Shown: positions 20,368 to 28,989 of the stretch, piece by piece | Layout of the letters: every line of letters begins with the position of its first letter | How positions within the stretch are numbered: position 1 is the stretch's first letter | Origin: Guptibacillus hwajinpoensis | Lineage (GTDB): Bacteria; Bacillota; Bacilli; Bacillales; Guptibacillaceae | Direction of reading: 5' to 3' | DNA: 64,000 nt | Assembly (NCBI RefSeq): GCF_020524165.1 | Contig: NZ_JAIVKU010000005.1 | Coordinates: 868,001 to 932,000, forward strand | The notes under the pieces: model-generated | Databases searched by the model: none | Seen by the model: only the letters and a program-made list of their open reading frames with translations | Told to the model about the DNA's origin: nothing | Made by a program: the position numbers and the translations under genes

Positions 20368-20387
20368 AGCCCGCTTAAAAGCGGGCT
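20368..20387 (-). terminator. Terminator of the pyruvate oxidase gene
   Basis: AGCCCGCTT and AAGCGGGCT with a two-base loop, followed by T4 on the minus strand, 16 bases beyond the stop at 20404. Confidence 0.85.
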
Positions 20388-20403
20388 CTCCAAACACGTT
20401 ACC

Positions 20404-22128
20404 TTAAAAAATTCGCTTCAATGCCTTTTTGAGCGGTGGCATATCAATTTCCTGGTCTTCAAATGCTTTTTTCAGCATGTATTTTGAATAGCTTGCCGCT
20501 TGTTCATAGGTGATTTTACCTGGAAGTGGCGGCTGCTCTTCGATCACAACATCAACAATAACTGGCTTTGTTGATTTTGCCGCTCGTTCAAAGGCTGGCA
20601 ATAATTCTTCATACTTCTCAACACGATAACCTTCACCACCAGCCGTTTCAGCAAATGCGGCAAAGTTAAAGTCTTTCAATTCCGTTTCATAATCAATGTT
20701 TCCAATTTCCTGCTGTTCATACTTAATCATACCTAGACGCTCATTGTTTAAAACGACAACAATCATCGGTAGCTTATACTTTACAGCGGTTAAGAAGTCT
20801 TGCATCACCATCGTAAAGCCACCGTCACCACAAATTGCTACGGCTTGACGATCTGGATGAGCTAGTTTACCTGCAATCGCTCCTGGAAGCCCGCATCCCA
20901 TCGTCGCCATCCATGAGGAAATGATGAATTTCTGGTTCGTGACGCGTAGGTGTCTTGAAGCCCACACCGTCACATTCCCAACGTCGACAGAAAGCACTGC
21001 ATCATCATCAAGAACTTTTTGTAGCTGCGGCATCACTTGTTGAGGCTTAATCGGTGTGGACTGCTCGCTTTCAATCTTTTCAAGATGAGACCACCAGTTT
21101 TTCATATTATCTTGACATTTTTCAATAAAATCACGATCTTCCTGATAATTGGTATGCTGTGTTAAATAGGATAACGTCCATTTCGCATCCCCAATTAACC
21201 CGACCGTAACAGGATATCGTTTCCCGATTTGAGTTGGATCAATATCAATTTGAATGGCTTTCGCTTTATCTGGTAGATAATCACGATACGGGAATGACGT
21301 TCCCACCATAATAAGCAAATCCGTTTCTTCCATCGCTTCATATGCAGGCTTCGTACCGATTTGGCCAAGCTGTCCAAGATTATAAGGGTGAACATCTGGA
21401 ATTGCCCCTTTACCAGGCAAACTTAAAATAACAGGAGCGCCTGTTTTTTCGGCAAAACCGAGCAGTTCTTCCCTGGCATGCTTCGAACCTTTCCCAGCTA
21501 AAATGACCGGTCGCTTGGCTTCATTTAACAGGCCAACAGCTTCATTTAAATTGGAGTCATGGGGGTGGACGACTGCTTTCGAACGAATGAGAGACGAATT
21601 CTCTACTTTTTGTTTCACTTTTTCTGCAGCAAGATCATCTGGAATCGTAAGAATGGCGACACCTTTTTTCTCAACTGCTGTTCGAATCGCTTGATGCGTA
21701 AGATCCGGGAGTGATGCGGCTGTTTCAACCCTTCGATTAAATACCGACACATCATCAAACATGCGTTCAAGGTTAATTTCCTGGAATTGATCGGTTCCAA
21801 GCTGGTCGCTTGCTACTTGCCCCGCTATAACAAGAACTGGAGCACCGTCAGCCTTTGCATCATAAAGACCATTCATCAAGTGAACGGCTCCAGGTCCTGC
21901 AATGGAAAGACATACGCCTATTTTTCCAGTTATCTTCGCATACGACGCTGCAGCAAGAGCACCTACTTCTTCATGACGCACCTGTATGAACTTCATACGA
22001 TCTTGAGCCTTTCGCAAATTCTCTACAAAATGGTTAATTGAATCTCCCGGCAAACCATAAACATGGTCTACGCCCCATTCAGAAAGTGTATTTAGTAATA
22101 TCTCACCAGCATTTTTATCAAACATCAT
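20404..22128 (-). CDS. ydaP: Thiamine-diphosphate-dependent pyruvate oxidase, YdaP-like
   Basis: A 574-residue ThDP enzyme. The catalytic Glu sits in RHEEVGA near residue 51; the FAD/nucleotide-binding-like central domain covers about 185-330; the ThDP/Mg motif begins GDGGF near 434 and ends at NNERLG. This order is typical of pyruvate oxidase and acetolactate synthase-like enzymes, and overall it resembles the YdaP general-stress pyruvate oxidase. It would produce acetate or acetyl phosphate from pyruvate. A sigma-B-like promoter lies upstream. The ATG follows AAGGAGGAG; a second ATG is adjacent. Confidence 0.86.
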   Translation of the reverse strand: MMFDKNAGEILLNTLSEWGVDHVYGLPGDSINHFVENLRKAQDRMKFIQVRHEEVGALAAASYAKITGKIGVCLSIAGPGAVHLMNGLYDAKADGAPVLVIAGQVASDQLGTDQFQEINLERMFDDVSVFNRRVETAASLPDLTHQAIRTAVEKKGVAILTIPDDLAAEKVKQKVENSSLIRSKAVVHPHDSNLNEAVGLLNEAKRPVILAGKGSKHAREELLGFAEKTGAPVILSLPGKGAIPDVHPYNLGQLGQIGTKPAYEAMEETDLLIMVGTSFPYRDYLPDKAKAIQIDIDPTQIGKRYPVTVGLIGDAKWTLSYLTQHTNYQEDRDFIEKCQDNMKNWWSHLEKIESEQSTPIKPQQVMPQLQKVLDDDAVLSVDVGNVTVWASRHLRVTNQKFIISSWMATMGCGLPGAIAGKLAHPDRQAVAICGDGGFTMVMQDFLTAVKYKLPMIVVVLNNERLGMIKYEQQEIGNIDYETELKDFNFAAFAETAGGEGYRVEKYEELLPAFERAAKSTKPVIVDVVIEEQPPLPGKITYEQAASYSKYMLKKAFEDQEIDMPPLKKALKRIF

Positions 22129-22163
22129 GACTCCTCCTTCGTTTCCTTATCCATAATGGGAAA

Positions 22164-22189
22164 GTACCCCTCTATAGGAACAGTGAAAC
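22164..22189 (-). promoter_or_regulatory. Sigma-B-like promoter of ydaP
   Basis: On the minus strand GTTTCA (22189-22184), 14 bases, GGGTAC (22169-22164), close to the sigma-B pattern GTTTAA-N13-15-GGGTAT. It lies about 35 bases before the ATG. B. subtilis ydaP is a known sigma-B regulon gene, which agrees. Confidence 0.65.
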
Positions 22190-22206
22190 GTATGAGAAAA
22201 AGAATA

Positions 22207-22227
22207 AAGCAGCCCAATGGACTGCTT
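22207..22227 (-). terminator. Terminator of the SDR gene
   Basis: AAGCAGTCC pairs with GGGCTGCTT (one G-U) with a three-base loop; a T-rich tract follows on the minus strand. It begins 9 bases after the stop. Confidence 0.78.
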
Positions 22228-22235
22228 CATTCAGA

Positions 22236-22997
22236 TTAAGTTCTAGGGCCACCGGCTACATAAAGAACCTGTCCACTAACAAAGGACGAGTTCTCATCTG
22301 CAAAAAAGAGGGCAGCGTTCGCAATATCTTCAGGCTTTCCGGTTCTCGCTACTGGAATCTGCTTTTTGTTGTAGTCAATAAACTCTTCAAACTTAACCCC
22401 AAGACGCTCAGCAGTGGCTTTTGTCATATCACTCTCAATAAATCCTGGGGCGATCGCATTGGCCGTAATACCATATTTACCAAGCTCAAGGGACAGTGTT
22501 TTGGTTAATCCCTGAATGCCTGCCTTTGCAGCTGAATAATTTGTTTGTCCGCGATTTCCAAGTGCGGAAGTAGACGAAAGACTAATGATGCGACCATACC
22601 CTTGCTCCACCATATATTTTTGTGCTGCTCTTGAAGCATAAAAACTCCCGGTGAGGTGAACTTGCATCACCGTCATCCAGTCCTCATCCGTCATTTTAAA
22701 TAACAGATTATCTCGGATGACCCCCGCATTGTTTACGAGAATATCAATCCCTCCGAAAGCCTCAGCTGCTTCTTTCATGCTTGATTCTACCTGCTCTCGA
22801 TTCGTAACATCCACATTGCCTGTCATAACCGAGTATCCTTTCTCTTCCAACTCCTTACTTGTTCTGGACAGCGCTTCTTCATTTACATCCGCCAGGTAAA
22901 CGTTTGCCCCTTCACTTGCAAAGGTTTCTGCAATACTTGCCCCAATCCCTCTGCTTCCACCTGTTATGTAAGCCACTCTACCATTCAATCGTTTCAC
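22236..22997 (-). CDS. Short-chain dehydrogenase/reductase, FabG-like
   Basis: A 253-residue NAD(P)-dependent oxidoreductase. It has the classical SDR set: TGGSRGIG at 12-19, NNAG near 90, catalytic Ser in SLSSTSAL near 145 and YSAAK near 157. The closing VSGQVLYVAGG resembles 3-oxoacyl-ACP reductases and acetoacetyl-CoA reductases. No fatty-acid synthesis gene neighbours it, so a secondary metabolic role is as likely as FabG. The promoter at 23039-23067 is near consensus. Confidence 0.88.
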   Translation of the reverse strand: MKRLNGRVAYITGGSRGIGASIAETFASEGANVYLADVNEEALSRTSKELEEKGYSVMTGNVDVTNREQVESSMKEAAEAFGGIDILVNNAGVIRDNLLFKMTDEDWMTVMQVHLTGSFYASRAAQKYMVEQGYGRIISLSSTSALGNRGQTNYSAAKAGIQGLTKTLSLELGKYGITANAIAPGFIESDMTKATAERLGVKFEEFIDYNKKQIPVARTGKPEDIANAALFFADENSSFVSGQVLYVAGGPRT

Positions 22998-23038
22998 TCA
23001 ACATCGCTCCTGTAAACGTTTTCTTCTTAACTAATTAG

Positions 23039-23067
23039 ACTATAATAATATTACAATTTTCTGTCAA
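23039..23067 (-). promoter_or_regulatory. Strong sigma-A promoter of the SDR gene
   Basis: TTGACA (23067-23062), 17 bases, TATAGT (23044-23039) on the minus strand, about 40 bases ahead of the start. Confidence 0.8.
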
Positions 23068-23146
23068 CTGCTTCCATCTTGTTTAAAACAGTGATAATAA
23101 GTGAAAAGAATAGAAGAATGAATTATTTATATTGGAGGCTATCGCG

Positions 23147-23524
23147 ATGAAACATCTCGTTTTTTATGATGCTGAATGCCCTTTTTGTTATTATGTAAAG
23201 AAATCACTGCGTAAACTAGACTGGTTTAATAAGATTGAATGGATACCGGTTCAGGAAATTGAAAAACACCCAGAAGACTATCCGTATATGCAATTCCGCC
23301 ATAAACGGATGTATGATGAGATTCATATGCTAACATCATCCGGAAACCTTCACGCCGGCTTTTATAGCGTAAGACGCCTGTTAATGGCGCTTCCTGTTAC
23401 AGCACCGCTTTCCCTACTACTCTATTTACCTTTTATTGATAAGCTTGGTTCACCATTCTACATCTGGTTTTCCAAAAACCGCTATGACTGGTTCGGCCGC
23501 TATTCAGAGCCTCGTTTTGAATAA
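23147..23524 (+). CDS. DCC-family thiol-disulfide oxidoreductase-like protein (DUF393)
   Basis: A 125-residue protein with the family signature FYDAECPFC near residues 6-14, giving a CxxC redox pair (Cys11 and Cys14), and the later YDEIHML and RRLLMALP segments. DUF393 proteins are thioredoxin-fold-like with uncertain substrates. The C-terminal half includes a hydrophobic stretch, suggesting membrane association. The ATG at 23147 follows GGAGGC; an upstream in-frame TTG overlaps that site and is rejected. Confidence 0.82.
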   Translation: MKHLVFYDAECPFCYYVKKSLRKLDWFNKIEWIPVQEIEKHPEDYPYMQFRHKRMYDEIHMLTSSGNLHAGFYSVRRLLMALPVTAPLSLLLYLPFIDKLGSPFYIWFSKNRYDWFGRYSEPRFE

Positions 23525-23593
23525 TCTTTCTTACAGCTCGTTCAACCTTTTGATAGAATGAACTGAGGCTACGGTTGAAAGGATGTATCGGAT

Positions 23594-24211
23594 ATGGAAC
23601 AAAAATGGCTTACTTGGGCAAAACAAATTCAATCAATCGCTCAAGCTGGGTTAACCTATACGCAGGATCACTATGATTATGAACGCTATCTTGAGCTTCG
23701 GCAGCTAAGTGCTGAAATGATGGAAACATATACAGAATACGATATGAAAACCATTCAGCAGCTTTTCACAAATGAGACAGGCTATCAAACGCCTAAAGTA
23801 GACGTTCGAGCGGTCGTTTTCCATGAAGCGAAATTGCTATTTGTAAAAGAGAAAGCAGATGGTAAGTGGTCTCTTCCCGGTGGATGGGGTGACGTCGGCT
23901 TCACACCTGGAGAAGTAGCGGTGAAAGAAGTACGAGAAGAGTCAGGCTATCTTGTTGAAGCACGACGGCTGCTTGCTGTCCTTGATCATAAACAACACCC
24001 TCATCCCCCATCGCCATATCATATTTATAAGGTGATGATTGCGTGTGAGCTAATTGGTGGAAGCGCAGCTGAAAGCATTGAAACAAGTGATTCCGGTTTT
24101 TTTGCTCAAAATGAACTCCCGCCTTTATCAACTGGGCGAATTACAGAATCGCAAATTGACATGCTTTTTGCGATACATAAAGATCCATCAATTGCCCCCG
24201 TTTTCGATTAA
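23594..24211 (+). CDS. Nudix hydrolase with an ADP-ribose-pyrophosphatase-type N-terminal domain
   Basis: A 205-residue enzyme. Residues 1-65 form the small helical Nudix_N domain seen in YjhB-like proteins; the Nudix box spans GGWGDVGFTPGEVA then KEVREESGY near 98-120, with REESG coordinating Mg. The ADP-ribose or related dinucleoside substrate is inferred. An ATG follows GAAAGGATG. It follows the DCC gene by about 70 bases and could be co-transcribed; a strong terminator ends it. Confidence 0.87.
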   Translation: MEQKWLTWAKQIQSIAQAGLTYTQDHYDYERYLELRQLSAEMMETYTEYDMKTIQQLFTNETGYQTPKVDVRAVVFHEAKLLFVKEKADGKWSLPGGWGDVGFTPGEVAVKEVREESGYLVEARRLLAVLDHKQHPHPPSPYHIYKVMIACELIGGSAAESIETSDSGFFAQNELPPLSTGRITESQIDMLFAIHKDPSIAPVFD

Positions 24212-24227
24212 TTTTACGGTAATCTTC

Positions 24228-24264
24228 TTAAAAGGCTTTGTTCAGGATGAACAGAGCCTTTTAA
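24228..24264. terminator. Terminator between the Nudix and SGNH genes
   Basis: A 17-bp stem with one G-U pair and a three-base loop. Its ends carry A/T tracts on both strands, so it can serve both convergent genes. Confidence 0.85.
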
Positions 24265-24284
24265 AGATTTCCTGAAGCTTTCAA

Positions 24285-24890
24285 TTAAAGCAACTTATCT
24301 ACACATGTTTCTAGCCAGATCTTTGCCATTAACTGATTTCCCGTCTCCGTCATATGCACGCCATCTGTGGTTAACGTTCCCTGATCTTTTTTGAGTTCTT
24401 CTATAAAAGCAATATGAGTTGGCACCAATATTGCATCATATTTCACAGCTAACTGACGAACAATTTCTACATAAGGTAAAAGCTTCTGATTGCCGATCGA
24501 ATCGATTCTTTCTTCAATAATTGTCGGCTCCATCAAGATACACTTTGCCCCTAACGATCCAACCTTCTCTACTAATTCTTCATATATTTTTTTGAAATCA
24601 TGTGGCATGATCTGATCCATTTCAGGGTGATCAAGCTGTCTCCATACATCGTTTATACCAATTGAAATGGATACAACATCAGGCTGAACCGACAAAACAT
24701 CTCGGCTCCATCTCTCTTCAAGGTCTGTAATCCGATCACCGCTCACGCCTTTATTGATGATCTCAACAGCATCTTTCTTTAGAATTTCATCCCGAATCAT
24801 TCTGACATATCCATAACCCAGTCTTTCTGAGTCTTGGTTTCTTCCTGAATCTGTAATGCTATCTCCTATGAACAACCACTTTTGTTTCAT
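24285..24890 (-). CDS. SGNH/GDSL-family hydrolase
   Basis: A 201-residue esterase-like protein. The nucleophile Ser is in FIGDSITD near residue 10; block II Gly in KGVSGDR, block III GIND with Asn near 82, and block V DGVHMTETG with the Asp-His pair near 178-181 are all present. No signal peptide, so it acts in the cytoplasm. Substrates range from acyl esters to carbohydrate acetates and are not predictable. Its ATG immediately follows the TAG of the YdbC-like gene, indicating a three-gene operon. Confidence 0.88.
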   Translation of the reverse strand: MKQKWLFIGDSITDSGRNQDSERLGYGYVRMIRDEILKKDAVEIINKGVSGDRITDLEERWSRDVLSVQPDVVSISIGINDVWRQLDHPEMDQIMPHDFKKIYEELVEKVGSLGAKCILMEPTIIEERIDSIGNQKLLPYVEIVRQLAVKYDAILVPTHIAFIEELKKDQGTLTTDGVHMTETGNQLMAKIWLETCVDKLL

Positions 24891-25271
24891 CTACGAGCCC
24901 TCCTCCATATGATCAGTTGTAACCGTCCACTTTCTATTGACGTTACTACCCTGCTCATGTAACCAATTAATGGCATAATGATCGATATCCTTTACATCAA
25001 TCTCCTCGGTCTCGATCTCAATCGAGTCAATACACTCTTGTTGATTTGTCTTCATATAAATCGCATCGTGATCATTATTCATAAACCGAGCATATGATTG
25101 GCGATTTTTCCAAAAGCCAATCACCATCGCAATATTTTCTTCTGACCAACCACCATATTGAGCTACAAATCCTTTATGATCACATAATCCATGCCATCGT
25201 TCTTGACCATATGAAAACGTTTCGCTCATCTTTTCCTTTACGTGACAAACCATTTTTTTAATCAACATCAT
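24891..25271 (-). CDS. YdbC-like DUF4937 protein
   Basis: A protein of about 126 residues resembling B. subtilis YdbC: MLIKKMVCHVKEKM, FSYGQERW, GFVAQYGGWS and FWKNRQSYARFM line up with that family as I remember it, a ferredoxin-like alpha/beta fold related to antibiotic-biosynthesis monooxygenase domains. Function unknown. It overlaps the end of tag by about 14 bases; ATG 25271, 25268 or 25253 are all possible and none has a clear ribosome site, so translational coupling is likely. Middle gene of tag-ydbC-SGNH. Confidence 0.72.
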   Translation of the reverse strand: MMLIKKMVCHVKEKMSETFSYGQERWHGLCDHKGFVAQYGGWSEENIAMVIGFWKNRQSYARFMNNDHDAIYMKTNQQECIDSIEIETEEIDVKDIDHYAINWLHEQGSNVNRKWTVTTDHMEEGS

Positions 25272-25845
25272 CTTCAGTCCATTCCATTGCATTGGGATGC
25301 CTGAAGCAGTCTGTCGTATGATCATTCACGATACCAACTGCCTGTAGGAAACTATACATAATAACAGGACCAACAAACGTAAAACCACGCTTTTTCAAGT
25401 CTTTACTTATCTTCTTGCTTAGTTCGGTTTCAGCAGGTACCTCTTCGATGCTTTTCCACCTATTGAGGATTGGGGTGTTTTCTGTAAACGCCCATATGTA
25501 CGATGAAAAACTTCCAAACTCCTCTTGAATCTTGAGAAAGGCTTTCGCATTCTTTACCGTTCCACGCACTTTCAGCTTGTTACGAATGATCCCTTCATCC
25601 ATGAGCAGTTCTTGTATTTTCTCCTCACCATAAGCCGCTACTTTCTCTACTTCAAACTGATCAAAAGCCTTCCGGTAATTCTCTCTTCTTTTCAAAATCG
25701 TAATCCAACTTAATCCTGCCTGGGCACCTTCTAAAATTAGCATTTCAAAAAGTTTCTGATCATCACGAACAGGCACACCCCATTCGTCATCATGATACGC
25801 TTTATAAATCTCTTCTTCACTAACCCATGCGCATCGGTTTACCAT
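25258..25845 (-). CDS. tag: DNA-3-methyladenine glycosylase I
   Basis: Base-excision repair enzyme of 195 residues that removes 3-methyladenine. The Tag zinc-snap ligands are present: Cys5 in NRCAW, His18 in YHDDEWG, and His and Cys in NDHTTDCF near 172-177. The helix-hairpin-helix region and the catalytic EGAQAGLSW motif near 39-47 fit the family. It leads an operon with the YdbC-like and SGNH genes. The ATG follows CTGGAGGTGG. Confidence 0.94.
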   Translation of the reverse strand: MVNRCAWVSEEEIYKAYHDDEWGVPVRDDQKLFEMLILEGAQAGLSWITILKRRENYRKAFDQFEVEKVAAYGEEKIQELLMDEGIIRNKLKVRGTVKNAKAFLKIQEEFGSFSSYIWAFTENTPILNRWKSIEEVPAETELSKKISKDLKKRGFTFVGPVIMYSFLQAVGIVNDHTTDCFRHPNAMEWTEDDVD

Positions 25846-25936
25846 TTTTCCACCTCCAGTTAATGAACCTCATCGCTTTGAATACTTTTTCTTACGGAAG
25901 CCATACTAAGTGGCGAAAACAAAGGAGATGAGCGTT

Positions 25937-26572
25937 ATGGCCAAAGTGCTTTATATTACCGTAAATCCGAAACCAGTAAAAGAATCCTTTAGTTTAAGTA
26001 TAGGGGAAGTTTTCCTTGAAGCCTACCAAGAAAAAAATCCGAATGATGATGTTCTAAAGCTAGATCTCTATAACATTGATCTCCCTTATATTGATACGGA
26101 CGTTTTTAACGGTTGGGGCAAGCTCCAGCAGGGAAATGGTTTCGATCAGCTATCGGGAGACGAACAGTTAAAAGTGAGTAAAATCAACGACCTTACGGAT
26201 CAATTTATCGCAGCAGATAAATATGTCTTTGTAACGCCATTCTGGAATTTTAGCTTTCCGCCTAAATTAAAAGCCTATATTGATACGATAGCCATTGCTG
26301 GAAAGACATTTAAGTATACAGCTGAAGGACCAGTCGGTTTATTAACCGATAAAAAAGCCTTACACATTCAGGCTCGTGGCGGCATCTATTCAGAAGGTCC
26401 AGCAAAAGAGATGGAATTTGGAGATCGGTATTTACATGCCGTCCTTGGATTCCTTGGTATACAGTCTGTTGAATCTGTGATTGCAGAAGGAATGGCGCAA
26501 ATGCCCGAGAAAGCGGAAGAAATTAAGAAAAAAGCAATGGATGAAGCTCGTCAGGCTGCCGAAAATTTTTAA
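25937..26572 (+). CDS. azoR: FMN-dependent NADH-azoreductase
   Basis: A 211-residue flavodoxin-like quinone/azo-dye reductase, the length of the Bacillus AzoR proteins. It begins with the phosphate-binding [15 protein letters not shown] loop, then [18 protein letters not shown] near 100-117, and the [10 protein letters not shown] block near 144-153 that contacts FMN. It probably protects against quinones. ATG 25937 follows AAAGGAGATG; an ATG nine bases earlier and a longer upstream reading are less well placed. Ends at a bidirectional terminator. Confidence 0.93.
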   Translation: MAKVLYITVNPKPVKESFSLSIGEVFLEAYQEKNPNDDVLKLDLYNIDLPYIDTDVFNGWGKLQQGNGFDQLSGDEQLKVSKINDLTDQFIAADKYVFVTPFWNFSFPPKLKAYIDTIAIAGKTFKYTAEGPVGLLTDKKALHIQARGGIYSEGPAKEMEFGDRYLHAVLGFLGIQSVESVIAEGMAQMPEKAEEIKKKAMDEARQAAENF

Positions 26573-26580
26573 CCAACAAA

Positions 26581-26600
26581 AAAAGCGCAAATGCGCTTTT
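26581..26600. terminator. Bidirectional terminator
   Basis: AAAAGCGCA and TGCGCTTTT around two A residues, with T3 beyond on the plus strand and A-rich flank on the left. It lies between azoR and the convergent 51-codon gene. Confidence 0.82.
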
Positions 26601-26601
26601 T

Positions 26602-26757
26602 TTACTCTTTCCTTATCGTATGATCAAGCGGAATCATCAAGCTGTAATCAAAGGGAAAACTCATCTCAGCCACTTCTTCATTTTCTTGAGATTCATCGCT
26701 CATCGTAAATTCCCCCGGAATGCCTTCAAGCGGAATATGCTTTGTATGATCAAACAT
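26602..26757 (-). CDS. Small acidic protein of 51 residues
   Basis: An unrecognised short gene. It starts MFDHTKHIPLEGIPGEF and ends MIPLDHTIRKE, with an acidic Glu-rich middle. The repeated HTKHIPLEG / MIPLDHT motif hints at two related segments. The ATG is preceded by GGAAGGAGGCGATGAT, one of the strongest ribosome sites in the window, and a terminator follows the stop directly. It lies 41 bases after the GNAT gene, so the two are probably co-transcribed. No signal peptide or helix is seen. Its size explains why it could be missed. Confidence 0.72.
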   Translation of the reverse strand: MFDHTKHIPLEGIPGEFTMSDESQENEEVAEMSFPFDYSLMIPLDHTIRKE

Positions 26758-26798
26758 ATCATCGCCTCCTTCCATTTGTAGTATGGATGAAGAACGAT

Positions 26799-27305
26799 TT
26801 AATTATGAGCTAATAGCTTTGACATATAATATTCATCAACAAACTCATCATCAATAACCAATGAATGACGCTTTAACCCCTCTACCTCAAATCCAGCTTT
26901 TCGATAAAGAGCTAAGCCGGCTTCATTTCGCGTTACCACATTGAGCTCGAGACGATGGATGCGATGGTCATTCGCCCATTTTTCTAGCTCAGTAAATAAA
27001 GCGGAACCAACACCCTGCCCCTGATCTTCTTTTCGGATTCCAATCACCAGGTAAACCGAATGGTTGTTTCGCTTCGCCTGTCCACCAATCGCGATTAAGT
27101 AACCAATTAATTCACCAGAACGTTCAGCTACAAAAATTCTCGAATGACGGTCTCGCTCCATTTCTTCAATGCGTTCCCGCTGTTCCTCTACTGTCGTCTT
27201 TCTTTCACCACTTTCGAAAAGCATAAAGGATGCTTCATTTTCAACCTCTTTCATTAAATTCACAAAAGCTGCTGCATCATCAGGACTAACTTGTCTAATC
27301 TTCAT
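26799..27305 (-). CDS. GNAT-family N-acetyltransferase
   Basis: A 168-residue single-domain GNAT with the acetyl-CoA motif RKEDQGQGVGSALF near 88-101, VVTRNEAGLALYRKAGF near 124-140 and a closing YYMSKLL. It resembles the RimI/ribosomal-protein-acetyltransferase-like and YhfO-type groups. The acceptor is unknown. ATG 27305 follows GAGGAAA; an upstream ATG at 27335 with poorer context would add ten residues. It leads into the 51-codon gene. Confidence 0.82.
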   Translation of the reverse strand: MKIRQVSPDDAAAFVNLMKEVENEASFMLFESGERKTTVEEQRERIEEMERDRHSRIFVAERSGELIGYLIAIGGQAKRNNHSVYLVIGIRKEDQGQGVGSALFTELEKWANDHRIHRLELNVVTRNEAGLALYRKAGFEVEGLKRHSLVIDDEFVDEYYMSKLLAHN

Positions 27306-27358
27306 GTCTGTTTCCTCATTTCCTGTAAAATCCATTCATCTTTTTAGCTTATCATAAG

Positions 27359-27390
27359 AAAAACGTGTATGAATGCTCATACACGTTTTT
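27359..27390 (-). terminator. Terminator of the coiled-coil membrane protein gene
   Basis: A 14-bp perfect stem (27359-27372 with 27377-27390) and a four-base loop lie directly after the stop at 27393. On the minus strand the run ends in T5. Confidence 0.9.
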
Positions 27391-27392
27391 GC

Positions 27393-28181
27393 TTACTGTT
27401 CCACCACTTGTCTCGTTTTCTTTTCGAGCTTTCTTACTTCTTTCATGAGCTCTTTATATCCTAATCGCGTTAACTCGAAGTCTTCGTTAACCATTTCATA
27501 TTCGATTAGAATAGTGCGCTTTGGTTCTGGAATCTCGTTATAAATGAGACGAAGTTCTTCATTTAATTCAACAAAAGAACTTGATTCAACAGACTCTACA
27601 CCAATTAATTCAGCAACTAATTTCATATCAGGCGTTTCCTTAATGAAAAGCCCCTTCTTATCAATGACAGCTTTTTGAATTTTATCTTTGAAGAGTAACA
27701 CTTCTTGCTTAATGCGGTTACTTTCAGATTCCTTTTGCTGCATGCGATTTCGGTATGATTCTTTCTCTATTTCATCGAGGTCTGCTTTTGACAAAAGTTC
27801 TTCAAAAAGCATCGTTTTATCACTATTGATCTGTTCAAGCTCACGTTCCTTTTCTGCTTCCTCGATGGATTCTGCCTCGGCCTGTGGCTGTTCAAGAGAA
27901 AACGATAGCTGATTAGCCTCGTTAGATGCTTGAGCAGGCTGTTCTGCTTTTTCACCTTTTAGGACGCGATCAAAATCATGAATTTTTTTAATCACATATA
28001 ACGATACGCCAACGCTAAGACACGTGATAAATAGTCTGAACATAAACGGAGAGAAAGCTACAAGATATAATAATAAGATAAATCCAATAATGGAAAGGAC
28101 GGTTAAAGCTTTTTCTTTCCCCGTTTTCGCTTGCATTGGCTGATCTAATGTCGCTAGAAACTTCTTCATGGATGTTAACAT
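27393..28181 (-). CDS. Membrane-anchored coiled-coil protein of unknown function
   Basis: A 262-residue protein I do not recognise. Two hydrophobic helices lie near 26-44 and 47-63; the rest is soluble, Glu/Lys-rich and likely coiled coil (about 95-175), followed by a compact C-terminal domain ending in KLEKKTRQVVEQ. The arrangement is that of a two-pass membrane protein with a long cytoplasmic tail. Starts at ATG 28181 or ATG 28169 are possible; GAGGTG upstream favours the first. Possible roles, such as scaffold or stress sensing, cannot be separated. Confidence 0.7.
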   Translation of the reverse strand: MLTSMKKFLATLDQPMQAKTGKEKALTVLSIIGFILLLYLVAFSPFMFRLFITCLSVGVSLYVIKKIHDFDRVLKGEKAEQPAQASNEANQLSFSLEQPQAEAESIEEAEKERELEQINSDKTMLFEELLSKADLDEIEKESYRNRMQQKESESNRIKQEVLLFKDKIQKAVIDKKGLFIKETPDMKLVAELIGVESVESSSFVELNEELRLIYNEIPEPKRTILIEYEMVNEDFELTRLGYKELMKEVRKLEKKTRQVVEQ

Positions 28182-28372
28182 CCTTACCTTTCACCTCTCT
28201 AATCAATTGTCATTCTTTCAGAAGAACGAACTTTACCCGGAGTGCTTACATTCCGGGTTCTATATTCATTCGGAACAAACCTTTTTTATACGACGGTAAG
28301 GTCTAACTTACCTCAATGGATAATACACTAACAAACAGGTGAATAGTTTGTCCACGAAAGGGGTTTTAACAC

Positions 28373-28963
28373 ATGGCTGCCTTTATTTATCAATGCTTAG
28401 ACTGGCTACTTCAACTCGGCTATCTTGGAATAGCGCTAGCTCTCATGATTGAGATTATTCCGAGTGAGCTTGTGCTCGCGTATGGTGGATATATGGTATC
28501 TGAAAGAACCATTCACTTTATCGGTGCCGTTATAGCTGGAACGATTGGTGGGACACTCGCACAACTTTTTTTGTATTGGATTGGACGCTATGGTGGACGG
28601 TCTTTCTTAGAACGATACGGTAAATTTCTCTTCATATCTCCAAAACACTTTACACTTGCCGAAAGCTGGTTTGAACGGAATGGCGTGGGTGTCATTTTTA
28701 CAGCCCGATTTATTCCCGTCGTTCGCCACGCGATCTCGATTCCAGCCGGTATTGCGAAAATGTCCCTCCTTCGATTCACGTTTTACACACTCTTAGCCAT
28801 GATCCCATGGTCAGCTCTCTTTATCTATATGGGTTTACAGCTCGGTGAAAATTGGGTACATATCCATTCCGTTGCTAGAACTTATACGCTACCTATCAGC
28901 ATTGGTGCAGGGTTCTTTCTCGTAAGCTATTGTTGCCTGCTCCTCATGAAAAGGAGCCGCTAA
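28373..28963 (+). CDS. DedA-family membrane protein (UptA-type candidate)
   Basis: A 196-residue polytopic protein of the SNARE-associated/DedA family. The motifs GRYGGRSFLERYGK near 67-80 and FTARFIPVVRHAISIPAGIAKM near 103-124 carry the conserved arginine and glycine residues of DedA. Family member UptA (YngC of B. subtilis) translocates undecaprenyl phosphate; other members act on phosphatidylethanolamine or lipid A intermediates, so the lipid here is inferred. The ATG follows GAAAGGGG. Monocistronic. Confidence 0.88.
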   Translation: MAAFIYQCLDWLLQLGYLGIALALMIEIIPSELVLAYGGYMVSERTIHFIGAVIAGTIGGTLAQLFLYWIGRYGGRSFLERYGKFLFISPKHFTLAESWFERNGVGVIFTARFIPVVRHAISIPAGIAKMSLLRFTFYTLLAMIPWSALFIYMGLQLGENWVHIHSVARTYTLPISIGAGFFLVSYCCLLLMKRSR

Positions 28964-28989
28964 GCGTTCACTTCTTAATCCGTCTGTAC

